IMG/VR virus record: IMGVR_UViG_3300043331_001319
Coordinates: 1-45,373 of that record
Length of the DNA stretch: 45,373 bases
Direction: 5' to 3' (one strand)
Origin: a virus
Shown here: positions 5,939-14,176 of the stretch, piece after piece
Numbering within the stretch: the first letter of the stretch is position 1
How the letters are laid out: each line of letters begins with the position of its first letter
Translations under genes and position numbers: made by a program
The notes under the pieces: generated by a model
Database searches by the model: none
What the model was told of the DNA's origin: nothing
The model's input: only the letters and a program-made list of their open reading frames with translations

Positions 5939-6582
5939 CGCCCGTGCCGCTCCAGGTACTTGGGCCAGCGCGCGAACACGTACCTCGGGTAGCGCGTGTT
6001 CTCGATCCAGAACGCGCGCTTCCTGCAGCTGCACGGCTCGACCTCGTCGGTGCTCCTCGGCAGGCCGCACTTCTTGTGCTCGCAGGCGAACGCTGCGGGC
6101 GACCCGTTGTAGATCCGGAGCGTGCAGAACCAGACCGGCCGGAAGCCATCGAACCGCGGTCCGCACCACTTCGCGTTCTCACGCATGAGCCACGCCTGCA
6201 GGCGGGCCGCGTGCTCCGGGTCACAGATGTTGCCCCGGAACCCCGACTCTCGCTCGACTCCGGCCTGCGTCTGAGGCATGAACTGCATCATCCCGCGGGC
6301 ACCGGCGGGACTCGTCACACACCGCCGCCAGCCGGACTCCTGCTCGACCTGCGCCAGCAGCAGGGTCGAGTAGGCCCGCTCGCCGTAGATCCGGACGTGC
6401 TGCTTCAGCACCACCTTCCAGTACTTCGCGTACCCGGACGGAAACCGCGGGTCGGCCGCCTCGGCTGCCTCAGCAGACGAACCGCACCCGGGAATCACCC
6501 ACAGGAACGTCACCAGCCAGCCGTAAAGGCACCGTGACAGCCACCGACGGACCTGGGTGGGGGTAGGATAGGGTTCAGCCAT
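5935..6582 (-). CDS. Lytic transglycosylase (endolysin) with lipobox-like signal
   Basis: A 215-residue SLT-type enzyme that would cleave the MurNAc-GlcNAc bond of peptidoglycan. Glu82 in QESGW is the predicted catalytic acid, followed by SPAGARGMMQFMPQT (91-105), a classic SLT signature, and LRIYNGSPAA. The N-terminus is a signal sequence (WLVTFLWVIPGCGSS) whose IPGC resembles a lipobox, so it may be exported and lipidated or membrane-tethered. ATG 6582 has AGGA upstream; GTG 6513 is an alternative that would leave the repeat at 6523-6574 untranslated. Many Cys residues suggest disulphides. It probably acts in host lysis with the neighbouring membrane proteins. Confidence 0.85.
   Translation of the reverse strand: MAEPYPTPTQVRRWLSRCLYGWLVTFLWVIPGCGSSAEAAEAADPRFPSGYAKYWKVVLKQHVRIYGERAYSTLLLAQVEQESGWRRCVTSPAGARGMMQFMPQTQAGVERESGFRGNICDPEHAARLQAWLMRENAKWCGPRFDGFRPVWFCTLRIYNGSPAAFACEHKKCGLPRSTDEVEPCSCRKRAFWIENTRYPRYVFARWPKYLERHGR
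6523..6574 (-). repeat. Operon-boundary repeat, copy C
   Basis: The minus strand carries CCTATCCTACCCCCACCCAG then GTGGCTGTCACGGTGCC and TTTACG. The second block matches copy A (39215-39268) at 22 of 23 positions. Here it falls within the first codons of the transglycosylase if ATG 6582 is used, or directly upstream if GTG 6513 is used. Confidence 0.65.
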
Positions 6583-6597
6583 CTTTTCCTGCCGTAG

Positions 6598-6613
6598 GGC
6601 CTCCGGAGGCCCT
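6598..6613 (-). terminator. Palindromic hairpin before the transglycosylase
   Basis: GGGCCTCCGGAGGCCC is a perfect 16-base palindrome that starts immediately after the stop codon of the 6613-6927 gene. It could terminate or attenuate tail transcripts before the lysis gene. No U tract follows. Confidence 0.45.
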
Positions 6614-6927
6614 TATCCGACCAGAAGCGCGTTGAACAGGAGGATCCCCAGCGTCACGGCCAGCGACAGCCATTCGTTGCCGCGCAGCTTCAGGTGACAG
6701 AACTGCGAGTCCCACAACAGTTTCGCTTCCAGGAGCGACATCCCGAACACGAGCGGGCTCCACAGCGAGAACTCGGTCGCCAGGTTCCTCCACGACCCGT
6801 GGTACAGCCGGCCGACCACCAGCCCCGCGCAGACCATGAACCACGCGATCCACACCAGCCGCTTGCCCTGCTGGCTCGACGGCAGGGTGATGTCCGCAAC
6901 GGCTCTCAACGGCTCTCGGATCTGCAT
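6613..6927 (-). CDS. Small membrane protein, candidate holin
   Basis: A 104-residue protein with about three hydrophobic segments: residues 24-42 (LVWIAWFMVCAGLVVGRLY), about 55-72 (LWSPLVFGMSLLEAKLL) and 86-103 (WLSLAVTLGILLFNALLV). Size, topology and position directly before the transglycosylase suit a holin, which would let the enzyme reach or activate at the cell wall, but no holin family is recognised. ATG start with AGGAGGTAGC. Confidence 0.7.
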   Translation of the reverse strand: MQIREPLRAVADITLPSSQQGKRLVWIAWFMVCAGLVVGRLYHGSWRNLATEFSLWSPLVFGMSLLEAKLLWDSQFCHLKLRGNEWLSLAVTLGILLFNALLVG

Positions 6928-6937
6928 GCTACCTCCT

Positions 6938-7252
6938 TCAGGCTCGAACGGCCCCGACGACGGGCACGTACTGACGCGCCACGTGGGTTCCCGCTACATC
7001 GACTCGAACCCGGTAGTGGCGGTCCGCGACCAGCTCGGGAATCACCGGCAGGACACCGACATAGTCGCCATTCGAATCGTCGACGTATTCACACTCGATC
7101 GGCCCCTCGATCACGGTGTTCCCGTCCAGGACGGAGGCCGTCACCACGACCCCGCTGTTCAGCCACCGGTCGGCTCCGGTCTCTCCCTTGTCGGCGAGCC
7201 CGCGTGCCCGCACCACGTTCTCGTTGTCCAGGAACAACTTACCGACGCTCAT
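6938..7252 (-). CDS. Tail-associated hypothetical protein
   Basis: A 104-residue, beta-rich protein (VVVTASVLDGNTVIEGP; HYRVRVDVAGTHVARQYVPV) that looks like a single Ig-like or beta-sandwich domain. It overlaps the preceding 1107-residue gene by 4 bases, so it is probably co-translated and structural, for example a cap or accessory of that protein. No specific family recognised. Confidence 0.7.
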   Translation of the reverse strand: MSVGKLFLDNENVVRARGLADKGETGADRWLNSGVVVTASVLDGNTVIEGPIECEYVDDSNGDYVGVLPVIPELVADRHYRVRVDVAGTHVARQYVPVVGAVRA

Positions 7253-10200
7253 TCGACCAACACCTCCATCAAGACACGCGGACCGACCTCGGGGCTCATT
7301 CCTACTCTTCCCGATACACGAACCTCCATACCGACCCGCGGTCCGATCTGCACGGCCCCGATGACAGCTGCCTTGAGAGACTCGCCCACGAGCCCGGTCG
7401 ACGTGGTCGACAGGGCCGGCAGGAGGGCAGAGGCACTCCCTCCGACCTGGACGGTCCCCAGACTCGAACCCGCCAGCACAGGCAGATCGCCGTCGACCTC
7501 CCCGGTAACCGCCACACCGACGGTGGCGGTCGACTCCAGGCCGGGCAGCGTCACGGCTGCCGATCCGGAAACGTCGACGGACCCGACGGCCGTCGCGGCC
7601 AGAGCAGGCAGGTCGGCAGTGACCGTGCCCGAGACTACGACCACACCGGAGGCCACGGCTATCAGCGCTGGCAGGAACGCTTCAGCCTCGGCTCCGGCAC
7701 CTACCGTCCCCTCGGACTCCGACTCCAGGGCGGGAAGCGCTTCGTCGGCCTGGCCCTGGACGGCAACCGCACCCGAAGCCGACGCCTCCAGGGCCGGCAT
7801 GAGCCCGTCCGACTCTCCCTGAACCGCAACTACGGCTTCCGCCTGCGACTCCAGCGCAGGCAGCACACCAGCCGACGACCCGTCGATCGCGACGGACCCA
7901 GACGCTTCAGCTCCCAGCTCGGGCAGAACAGCAGCAGCAGAGCCAGCGACCTCCACCTGCGCCGTACCGGTCGCGGTCAGCGCGGGCAGTGTTACGTCGG
8001 CGGCTCCCTCGACGGCCTCCGCCTCGTAGACGTCGTACTTGGCGTTCAGGTACTCGACGACGCCGTCCAACTCGGCGTCCGTCAGCTCGCGGTTGTAGAA
8101 CGCCAACTCCGCGATGTCGATCCGCGAGTAGTTGTCCTGCGCGGCCGACGGTGCGATCCGGCTCCCAATCCGGTAGTCCACCACGCCGGCCGTTTCCGCG
8201 CTGACCGCGCTCGGGAAACTGGAGACCACCTGCTCGTCCCCGTTGACGCGGAAGGCGGTGGCGTCCGCGGCGTGGTCCACCCGCCAAGCCACGATCACGA
8301 ACTGGTCGTCGGGGACCGTCAGCGCATCCGCGCCGTCATGGTTGGGAGTTGAGCGAACGTCGAACAGGGCCACGTCGCCCACGCCGGACACGTCCTCGCG
8401 GGTCGAGAACCACGCTCGGTCGGCGTCGCTCGTCCGCGGCTGGAAGACGATGTCGCGGTCGTCGATCGGGCCCGCCCCGCGCGCCTGCATCACCGCGATG
8501 AGCGTGCAGCCGTTCCCCGCGTAGCCGAGGACCGGGTTGACGTTGTCGAAGGTCAGCTCGTCGTTGCTGCCGTCGAACCGTACGGCCGGCTTGGCGTTCA
8601 CCAGGTTCGTCTTGAGGAGCGGTCGGGCGGTACTGGTCCCGACGAACGGGCCGGGGTTGCGCGCGATGTTGGGCCACGAGTCCACCGGCGTGTCGTCGGC
8701 CAGGTTGCCGAGCGTCTCGTCGGCCGCGAGCCACATGGTCAGGCCGGCCACGTCGTCGGGGCGCAGGCCGGCCCCGTCGTGCGCGGGCCGGATCGCGTAG
8801 GTGACCGCACGCCAGATCACGCTGCCGCTCAGACCGAACGAGGCGGGGTCCTCGGCCAGCACCTCCGCAGGTCTCCACGCCGTCCCCATCTCCGCGCTGG
8901 ACGCGCCGCCCGTGCTCGTATCGTGCGCGGCCTTGCTGTAGCCGCTCGGGTAACTGTTGATGCTGAAATCAGCGGACGCCGCGCAGATCGCTAGCCACAG
9001 CACCTTTTCCTTCGCCAGTATCGGCGGGTCCAGGTTCGGCGGGTCGGCCGTGGCGCTGGTACCCGTCGCGGAGGCCCCGAACTCCACCCGCCCGTTCTTG
9101 ACGCGGAACGTCCGCCACACGCCCTGCTCAGCAGCACTCAAGCTGAGCGTGAACGTGCCACTCTCCCCGCCCTGGGCCACGTACCACGCGACGATGACAC
9201 GCGCATCGGTCCCGGAGCCGTGCCATGTCCAGACCCAGCCGTCCGGTAGAGTGGGAGTAGGGCCGCCGTCGGGCGCGGCCACCAGGACGACCTGGTCCCC
9301 CGCCTCCAGGTTGCTGGGCCACTCCGGCGACCACGAGTTACTGTCGCTGTTAACGGCCCCGCTCTTGGTGTCCGCCGTGACGACGTACGGGAACCCGATC
9401 GCGTATTCGACCTCCAACTCAATGGACGGGATGACGATGGTCGGGTTCGCGTCACTGGAGAGGAGCCCGAACGCCTCCAGCGCGTTCGGGCCGACGCCGT
9501 TCAGGTCGTCCGGCGTCCACGCCACGCCCGACTTTGGATTGTTAGCCCAGACCTCTAGCCGGTTCTCCAGCGCCGCGTTGATCGGGTTGTAGGACCCCTG
9601 GGCGTAGTAGTTGCCGCCTACCTTGATCCGGCACTGGATGTTGGCCGCCCCGGTCCCGTTTTTCTTGTCGATCCAGCGCACCATCACGCGCCGGATCGCG
9701 GCGTCAGGGGGAACCGACAGGGCCGAGAAGCCGAACGTGATATTCCCGGCCGTCGTGCCGTGCGTGAGAACGTCCGCCTCGCTCCAGTCCTGGTGGTCAT
9801 CGACCGACTGGTAGCGGGTCCCGGCCGAGCCGGTCCATGTCCCCGACACAGCCTCGTCGGAAGTCGGGGCGCGGCGGGCGAAGATGAGATCGTTCCGGAA
9901 GGCGACGATGCTGGTGGTGCCGGTATCGCCGCCCAGCGTCGCCTGCCGGTTCGTCACATCACCCGTCGGACCGGCCGTCGCCTGGACCTTGTACGCGATC
10001 GAGAGCGACTGGTCCGAGCCCGCGAGGTTCCGCCAGTGGCTCACCCCGCCCGGTTGCGACCAGCCCGCCGTCTGGAGCGCCCAAGTGTTATCGTCTACAG
10101 ACCCGAACACGACGAGCACGAGTACGTTGTCAGCGGTGGTCGTGATTCCCGCTTGGGTTACGTCAAATGGGCTTGCGGGAGCTGTGTACCCCTGTCCCGT

Positions 10201-10572
10201 CCGCTCTACGTCCAGTGCCCAGTCAAGATCGGCGTCCTCGGGGTCCCACACGCCTAGGAACAGCTGCAGCGCGGTGCCCGATGCGCACGACATCACCGGA
10301 TCGGCCGTCCAGGTGCCATTGAACTTGCACCACAGGATACGATGGTGGCTGTTAGAGGATTGACCCTGCGTGTCGTGTCGGAACCAAGTCTGACCGCCCG
10401 CCTCGGTCAGGATGAGCGGATTGGTGTTCTGCGCCGACCGCGAGTGACCGACGAGCACGGCGAGCTGTCCGGCCACCATGTTCGCGGGTGGCGTGACCGA
10501 CACGCTCGTCGCGGCCCCCGGATCGGTGTTGTCCGCCGGCGAGATCGCAAAGCCGAATTCGGCGATCGGCAC
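7249..10572 (-). CDS. Large tail/fibre protein with LamG-like domain and ten 21-residue repeats
   Basis: An 1107-residue protein. The N-terminal half consists of beta-rich, Gly/Ser/Thr/Trp-rich modules, including two segments that look like repeated beta-sandwich domains (PPANMVAGQLAVLVG near the start and WPSNLEAGDQVVLVA near 420). A LamG/concanavalin-like domain follows (about 620-850, from GLTMWLAADETLGN to YNRELTDAELDGVVEYLNAK). Residues 856-1065 are ten tandem 21-residue units with core LPAL, then a short Val/Arg-rich end. Such proteins usually bind host surface glycans as fibre or tip components. It lies after the spike gene and is the largest tail gene after the tape measure. Confidence 0.8.
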   Translation of the reverse strand: MPIAEFGFAISPADNTDPGAATSVSVTPPANMVAGQLAVLVGHSRSAQNTNPLILTEAGGQTWFRHDTQGQSSNSHHRILWCKFNGTWTADPVMSCASGTALQLFLGVWDPEDADLDWALDVERTGQGYTAPASPFDVTQAGITTTADNVLVLVVFGSVDDNTWALQTAGWSQPGGVSHWRNLAGSDQSLSIAYKVQATAGPTGDVTNRQATLGGDTGTTSIVAFRNDLIFARRAPTSDEAVSGTWTGSAGTRYQSVDDHQDWSEADVLTHGTTAGNITFGFSALSVPPDAAIRRVMVRWIDKKNGTGAANIQCRIKVGGNYYAQGSYNPINAALENRLEVWANNPKSGVAWTPDDLNGVGPNALEAFGLLSSDANPTIVIPSIELEVEYAIGFPYVVTADTKSGAVNSDSNSWSPEWPSNLEAGDQVVLVAAPDGGPTPTLPDGWVWTWHGSGTDARVIVAWYVAQGGESGTFTLSLSAAEQGVWRTFRVKNGRVEFGASATGTSATADPPNLDPPILAKEKVLWLAICAASADFSINSYPSGYSKAAHDTSTGGASSAEMGTAWRPAEVLAEDPASFGLSGSVIWRAVTYAIRPAHDGAGLRPDDVAGLTMWLAADETLGNLADDTPVDSWPNIARNPGPFVGTSTARPLLKTNLVNAKPAVRFDGSNDELTFDNVNPVLGYAGNGCTLIAVMQARGAGPIDDRDIVFQPRTSDADRAWFSTREDVSGVGDVALFDVRSTPNHDGADALTVPDDQFVIVAWRVDHAADATAFRVNGDEQVVSSFPSAVSAETAGVVDYRIGSRIAPSAAQDNYSRIDIAELAFYNRELTDAELDGVVEYLNAKYDVYEAEAVEGAADVTLPALTATGTAQVEVAGSAAAVLPELGAEASGSVAIDGSSAGVLPALESQAEAVVAVQGESDGLMPALEASASGAVAVQGQADEALPALESESEGTVGAGAEAEAFLPALIAVASGVVVVSGTVTADLPALAATAVGSVDVSGSAAVTLPGLESTATVGVAVTGEVDGDLPVLAGSSLGTVQVGGSASALLPALSTTSTGLVGESLKAAVIGAVQIGPRVGMEVRVSGRVGMSPEVGPRVLMEVLVE
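7378..8007 (-). repeat. Ten tandem 63-bp coding repeats (LPAL units)
   Basis: Inside the 1107-residue protein, ten consecutive 21-residue units follow the pattern G-x5-LPAL-x5-G-x-V-x-V. Units include VTLPALTATG, GVLPALESQA, GLMPALEASA, EALPALESES, AFLPALIAVA, ADLPALAATA, VTLPGLESTA, GDLPVLAGSS and ALLPALSTTS. Unit length is constant, while the variable positions differ freely, suggesting an old, structurally constrained solenoid rather than a recent expansion. Confidence 0.9.
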
Positions 10573-10582
10573 CTGCGACCCC

Positions 10583-12244
10583 CTAGGCGACCTGGGTCAT
10601 CCAGGGCTCGAAGTCGAGCCGGGGGAGCGCCGCCTGGAAGTCGGCCCGCTTCTCGATCTCCGCCACGGCGATCCCGAACTCGCCCGTGTGGCCCGCCGCC
10701 TTCCATTCCTCAACCGTCACCGGCCCGTCGAGGGAGAACGGCTTCGATCCGAGCGGGCCATAGACGACATCGCGGAAGACGTTCCGGTTGGCCGGGTCCC
10801 TCGCATCGCCGCCCTTCATCGTCATCCCAGCTGCCACGTCCTCGTTACCGTAGACGAACCCGCGCTCGACCGTGAGGCGCCGCAGGAGGCCGCGCGGCTT
10901 GCCGTCCCTCACCTGCTGGAAGGCGGTCACACCGTGCAGGTTGTAACGCGACACGAAGTCGATGATCCAGACGTCCTCCGAGTGGCCGATCTGGAGGCCC
11001 GCACCGTACAGGCCGCCACCCTCGGCGTCGCGGAGCCAGCCGTTCCGCTCGGCCAGAATCCGGCGTGCCACCCGACCGGGGATGCCCTCACGATTGTCGT
11101 TGGCGATCTCGACGAACTTCCCCGCGCCGCCGTTGTCGTGGACCCACAGGTCGGTCGTCAGCGTGCCCCAAGTGTGGACGTCCTCCCAGAAGCCGTTCCC
11201 CCAGCCCCATCCGACCTCGCCCCGAGTGAACACCTGCCGCTCGCCCGTCCACTTCGAGTTGCCGCCGCCGAACCCGGTCGAGATGACCTTGAGGCCCGTC
11301 TTGGGGTCCACGTTGCTTCGGGTCTTCCCGATCCGCTTCTCGTAGGCGGCGATCAGGGGCTGGAACTCCTGCCGCGGCTGGTTCCCGTAGACGAGCCGGT
11401 AGTCTTCGAGGACGGTTTCGACGCCACCCCCCGCGCAGTTGACCTGCGCGCAGTGGGCGAAGACGACCCGCTTCCCGCGCGTGCCCTGCGTCTCCAGTTT
11501 CGCTGCCGGGCCGAAGCAGCGATGACCGAACGCCCGGTCGATTAGGCCGCGCGGCCCAAGCTCGACGGCTCCGTTCTGCGGCAGCGGGTTGAACCGGAGC
11601 CACTCGAACCCGTAGACCGTGACCTCGGGAGCAGCCGTCTTGCAGAAGCGGTCGATCCCGAATTCGGCGTCGAAGCGGGCGAGCGGCCTGCCGTCTGGCG
11701 CGCACTCGCCGACCAGGACCGTCCCCTCCTTCGGCACTCCGAGCGACTCCTTCCCGTAGTCGCCCTTCTCGAAGTAGGCGACGAGCCCCTCCTTGGCCTT
11801 GCTCGCCAGGATCGACGCGACCTTGTCTCCCGGCTTGAGGTTCAGGTCGCTCGCCGGGAAGTCCGGTGGGGGCGGTTCGGGGGTGGGCTCTGGTTCGGGC
11901 GTCGGCTCGGGTTCCGGCTCCGGCTCCGGTGCGGGGACCACGTTCGCCACCTTGAAGGCCGCCTCGTAAGTCACCTTCTTCCCGCGGTTCGTCGTGACCA
12001 CCGCCTTCACCTTGTGCGCGCCGTCCTTGAGGCCCGTCGTGTCCAGCGGGTTCGCCTTCTCCGCCGTGCCGCCCGCCATGTCCCACGGCTTCGACTGGTC
12101 GGTGTGGAACCGCTGGCCGTCCAGGAACCAGACGACCTCGCGCGCCTGGGCGTGGCCGCCGACGAACGGGTAGACCTTCCCGCCCACCGTCCCCGACAGC
12201 GCGACGGCTCCCGTGCGGTCAGGCTTCTTGCTGTAGACGATCAT
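10583..12244 (-). CDS. Tail spike-like protein: Ig-like domain, PEP linker, beta-helix
   Basis: A 553-residue protein. Residues 15-105 look like an Ig-like or Big domain (TGLKDGAHKVKAVVTTNRGKKVTYEAAFKV); residues 108-130 are a Pro/Glu/Thr linker (repeats of PEPEP and PEPTPEP); residues 135-540 are consistent with a right-handed parallel beta-helix as in pectate-lyase-like spikes (runs such as VTVYGFEWLRF, VVFAHCAQVNCAGGG, TTDLWVHDNGGAGKF, VWIIDFVSRYNLHGV). It probably binds or degrades a host surface polysaccharide. Catalytic residues cannot be assigned by eye. It sits between two other structural genes. Confidence 0.75.
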   Translation of the reverse strand: MIVYSKKPDRTGAVALSGTVGGKVYPFVGGHAQAREVVWFLDGQRFHTDQSKPWDMAGGTAEKANPLDTTGLKDGAHKVKAVVTTNRGKKVTYEAAFKVANVVPAPEPEPEPEPTPEPEPTPEPPPPDFPASDLNLKPGDKVASILASKAKEGLVAYFEKGDYGKESLGVPKEGTVLVGECAPDGRPLARFDAEFGIDRFCKTAAPEVTVYGFEWLRFNPLPQNGAVELGPRGLIDRAFGHRCFGPAAKLETQGTRGKRVVFAHCAQVNCAGGGVETVLEDYRLVYGNQPRQEFQPLIAAYEKRIGKTRSNVDPKTGLKVISTGFGGGNSKWTGERQVFTRGEVGWGWGNGFWEDVHTWGTLTTDLWVHDNGGAGKFVEIANDNREGIPGRVARRILAERNGWLRDAEGGGLYGAGLQIGHSEDVWIIDFVSRYNLHGVTAFQQVRDGKPRGLLRRLTVERGFVYGNEDVAAGMTMKGGDARDPANRNVFRDVVYGPLGSKPFSLDGPVTVEEWKAAGHTGEFGIAVAEIEKRADFQAALPRLDFEPWMTQVA

Positions 12245-12249
12245 CGTGG

Positions 12250-12672
12250 TTAGCCTCCCGCCGGCATGGTCAGCGTGAACGCCGAGATCGTCACCTGCTG
12301 ACCGACGGCGATGTTCGTGTTGTTGAGCTCCATGTCTCCGCCACCACCGGTCCCCGTGATCGTGCCCTCCAGCCGCTCGTCATCGGCTCCGGTCGCACCG
12401 CCGGTATCACCCGACTGCTTGATCCGGTAGTGACCGGCCGTGCCGGCCGCGTCGGCCGCGGCGTCCTGCCACGTCCCGAGCTTCACCCTGACCCCGTCCC
12501 CGCTCGGATCAAGGGCGTCTGCGGGCAGCGTGATCGACGCCAGGAGCGTCCCTGCGTCAGCGGCGTTCGGGCCCGGCGGCGCACCGGTCCGGATCTCCAG
12601 CACGCCGCTGTTGTAGATGTCGGCAGCGGCGACCATGGCTTCCCGCTGCTGGTCACTGATCGCGAGCGTCAT
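12250..12672 (-). CDS. Virion-associated protein
   Basis: A 140-residue protein. It starts MTLAISDQQREAMVAAADIY and continues with GVLEIRTGAPPGPNAADAGTLLASITLP, a pattern I associate with short structural proteins encoded near phage tail-fibre genes. The C-terminal half is Gly-rich and ends in a beta-strand repeat. ATG with TAGGAGGTGACGG. Exact role unknown. Confidence 0.7.
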   Translation of the reverse strand: MTLAISDQQREAMVAAADIYNSGVLEIRTGAPPGPNAADAGTLLASITLPADALDPSGDGVRVKLGTWQDAAADAAGTAGHYRIKQSGDTGGATGADDERLEGTITGTGGGGDMELNNTNIAVGQQVTISAFTLTMPAGG

Positions 12673-12682
12673 CCGTCACCTC

Positions 12683-12973
12683 CTAGCCCTTCCGCTTTCC
12701 GGTGATGGGCGGCAGCTCGGCACCGGCTGCACGCCTCTTCTCTGCTAGCTCGATCCTCTCAAGGTCGCCCTCGGACAGCTTCACCCCAAGACCCTGCTTC
12801 CTCTCCAGCACGGCCGCGTACAGCAGCCCGTCCTTCGAGTAGCCGCGCTTCTCCCACACCGCCCACATCGCCTCCAGCTCCTTCACCGAATCCGCGTCGT
12901 CGACGGCACCCTGCTTGTCTTCCTTCGACGTCAGCTCCGCGTAGTCGGTCGACTTCTGCTTCGATCTGGCCAT
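12683..12973 (-). CDS. Hypothetical charged protein
   Basis: A 96-residue, Lys/Glu-rich, probably helical protein (MARSKQKSTDYAELTSKEDK at the start, EKRGYSKDGLLYAAVLERKQ in the middle). No membrane segment. It lies between the coiled-coil/TM proteins and the tail-tip genes. No family recognised. Confidence 0.7.
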   Translation of the reverse strand: MARSKQKSTDYAELTSKEDKQGAVDDADSVKELEAMWAVWEKRGYSKDGLLYAAVLERKQGLGVKLSEGDLERIELAEKRRAAGAELPPITGKRKG

Positions 12974-12976
12974 CCG

Positions 12977-13309
12977 CTACCTCTCCTGGGCCTCCAGGCC
13001 CCTCACGAGTCGTTCGAGCTCATCCAGACGGGCGATGATCTCCGCGTGCTGTTCGCGGATCCGATCTTGTCCCGACGCCAGCGGCTCCAGCGCTACGGCG
13101 TCGAGGCTGCCCGGCAGAATGACCGCTGTGTCGGGCAACTGATCTCGCGCCAGCACCGAGTCCACCTTGGCCTCCAACCGCTCGGTCCCGACGGGCGCGG
13201 GCGCGATCTCGGCCTCCCTGTCGTTGAACGTCAGGGCGGCTACGACTGCGGCGCCGATCGCGAGAAACAGCACGTACCCCCAGCGGGCCTTCCGCTTGCT
13301 GGCCGTCAC
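12977..13309 (-). CDS. Small TM plus coiled-coil protein
   Basis: A 110-residue protein from GTG 13309 (GTGA overlap with the upstream gene). A basic start (VTASKRKARWG) precedes one transmembrane helix (YVLFLAIGAAVVAALTF, residues 10-26), and the C-terminal 40 residues form a coiled coil (IREQHAEIIARLDELERLVR). Topology resembles spanin-like or XhlA-partner proteins, but it lies among tail genes, so a lysis role is only a possibility. Confidence 0.7.
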   Translation of the reverse strand: MTASKRKARWGYVLFLAIGAAVVAALTFNDREAEIAPAPVGTERLEAKVDSVLARDQLPDTAVILPGSLDAVALEPLASGQDRIREQHAEIIARLDELERLVRGLEAQER

Positions 13310-13563
13310 GAGAACACCCGCGCCAGCCACATGAGGATACCGCCGATCGTCGTCGCGATCGCCCGGCCGATCAGCCGCAGCTCGTCCTCTACGACATCCA
13401 TCCGCGTCATCAGCAGTGCTCGCTCCTGGGCCCCGACCTCGATCTTCGTCTCGATCCGCTGAACTCCGCGCTCGACCAAGCCCTCGACCTTCGATACGTC
13501 GGCATCCAGGCGCCGCAGCTTCTCCTCGATCATCCGCGCGTCCCGGCTGTACCCGTTGTCCAT
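13306..13563 (-). CDS. XhlA-like coiled-coil protein with C-terminal TM
   Basis: An 85-residue protein from ATG 13563, which overlaps the upstream stop (TGATG). Residues 8-55 are a coiled coil (MIEEKLRRLDADVSKVEGLV; RIETKIEVGAQERALL), and the last 20 residues (IATTIGGILMWLARVF) are a membrane helix. This is the layout of haemolysin XhlA family proteins, which act with holins in some phages. Start at 13599 is rejected for lack of a ribosome site. Confidence 0.7.
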   Translation of the reverse strand: MDNGYSRDARMIEEKLRRLDADVSKVEGLVERGVQRIETKIEVGAQERALLMTRMDVVEDELRLIGRAIATTIGGILMWLARVFS

Positions 13564-13973
13564 CAGTCGAAGGCCACCTTCACCACTCCGTCCGCCCACT
13601 GGAGGATCTGGCCGTTCACCACCGACGCGAACGGTGGGGTCAGCGGCATCACGAATCGAAAGTTACCACCGGACTCGTCATCCATGACAGCCACCCCCTC
13701 GATTTCTCCCCAGTCCGCGGTCGCCTGCGGCCACGTCACGGCGCCGACGTTCTGACACAGCGACCCGATGGCCGTCCAGTACGGCACCGTCGTCCCATCC
13801 TGGAACACTCGCACCCGAGCGTACGAGCCGCCCGATACCTCCACTCCACCGACGCCGGCGTCGTCGGGGGCCGTGGTGAACAGGGCCAGCCAGGTCTCGA
13901 ACGCCGCCTTCGCACCGCCCGTGGCCATGGCGATCGCCTGCTGGCCTTCCTCGTAATCCGAGAAGTGGCTCAC
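13563..13973 (-). CDS. Virion structural protein (tail-tip type)
   Basis: A 136-residue protein with a pattern frequent in siphovirus structural genes: MSHFSDYEEGQ, then LALFTTAPDDAGVGG, EVSGGSYARVRV, VGAVTWPQATADWGEIEGVA, and SGGNFRFVMPL. Beta-rich. Probably part of the tail tip or fibre network. It overlaps its neighbours on both sides by 3-4 bases. Confidence 0.75.
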   Translation of the reverse strand: MSHFSDYEEGQQAIAMATGGAKAAFETWLALFTTAPDDAGVGGVEVSGGSYARVRVFQDGTTVPYWTAIGSLCQNVGAVTWPQATADWGEIEGVAVMDDESGGNFRFVMPLTPPFASVVNGQILQWADGVVKVAFD

Positions 13974-14176
13974 GGACCCTCGATCGTCGCACCGGCGTCC
14001 TCGTCCAGCACAAGCAGTCTGCGACCCCGCTTGTCGAGCAGGGACTCCCTCATCTCACGCACCCTGTCGACGCTCACGTGCGCACCCTCCAGGTGCCGTC
14101 GGTGGAAGGTTCCGTCGCGAGCGGCGGTCTCGATGTAGACCACCCTTCCCGTCGCCTTCTCCCGACCAGCGCTCAC
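13970..14176 (-). CDS. Hypothetical small protein
   Basis: A 68-residue basic protein (MSAGREKATGRVVYIETAAR, then VREMRESLLDKRGRRLLVLD). GTG start overlapping the upstream stop by 4 bases. Probably a minor virion component by position. No family recognised. Confidence 0.65.
   Translation of the reverse strand: MSAGREKATGRVVYIETAARDGTFHRRHLEGAHVSVDRVREMRESLLDKRGRRLLVLDEDAGATIEGP

Noticed and set aside
6694-8352. + strand open frame of 552 codons
   Set aside because: Antisense to the repeat-bearing tail protein; its repetitive composition mirrors the 63-bp repeats on the other strand.
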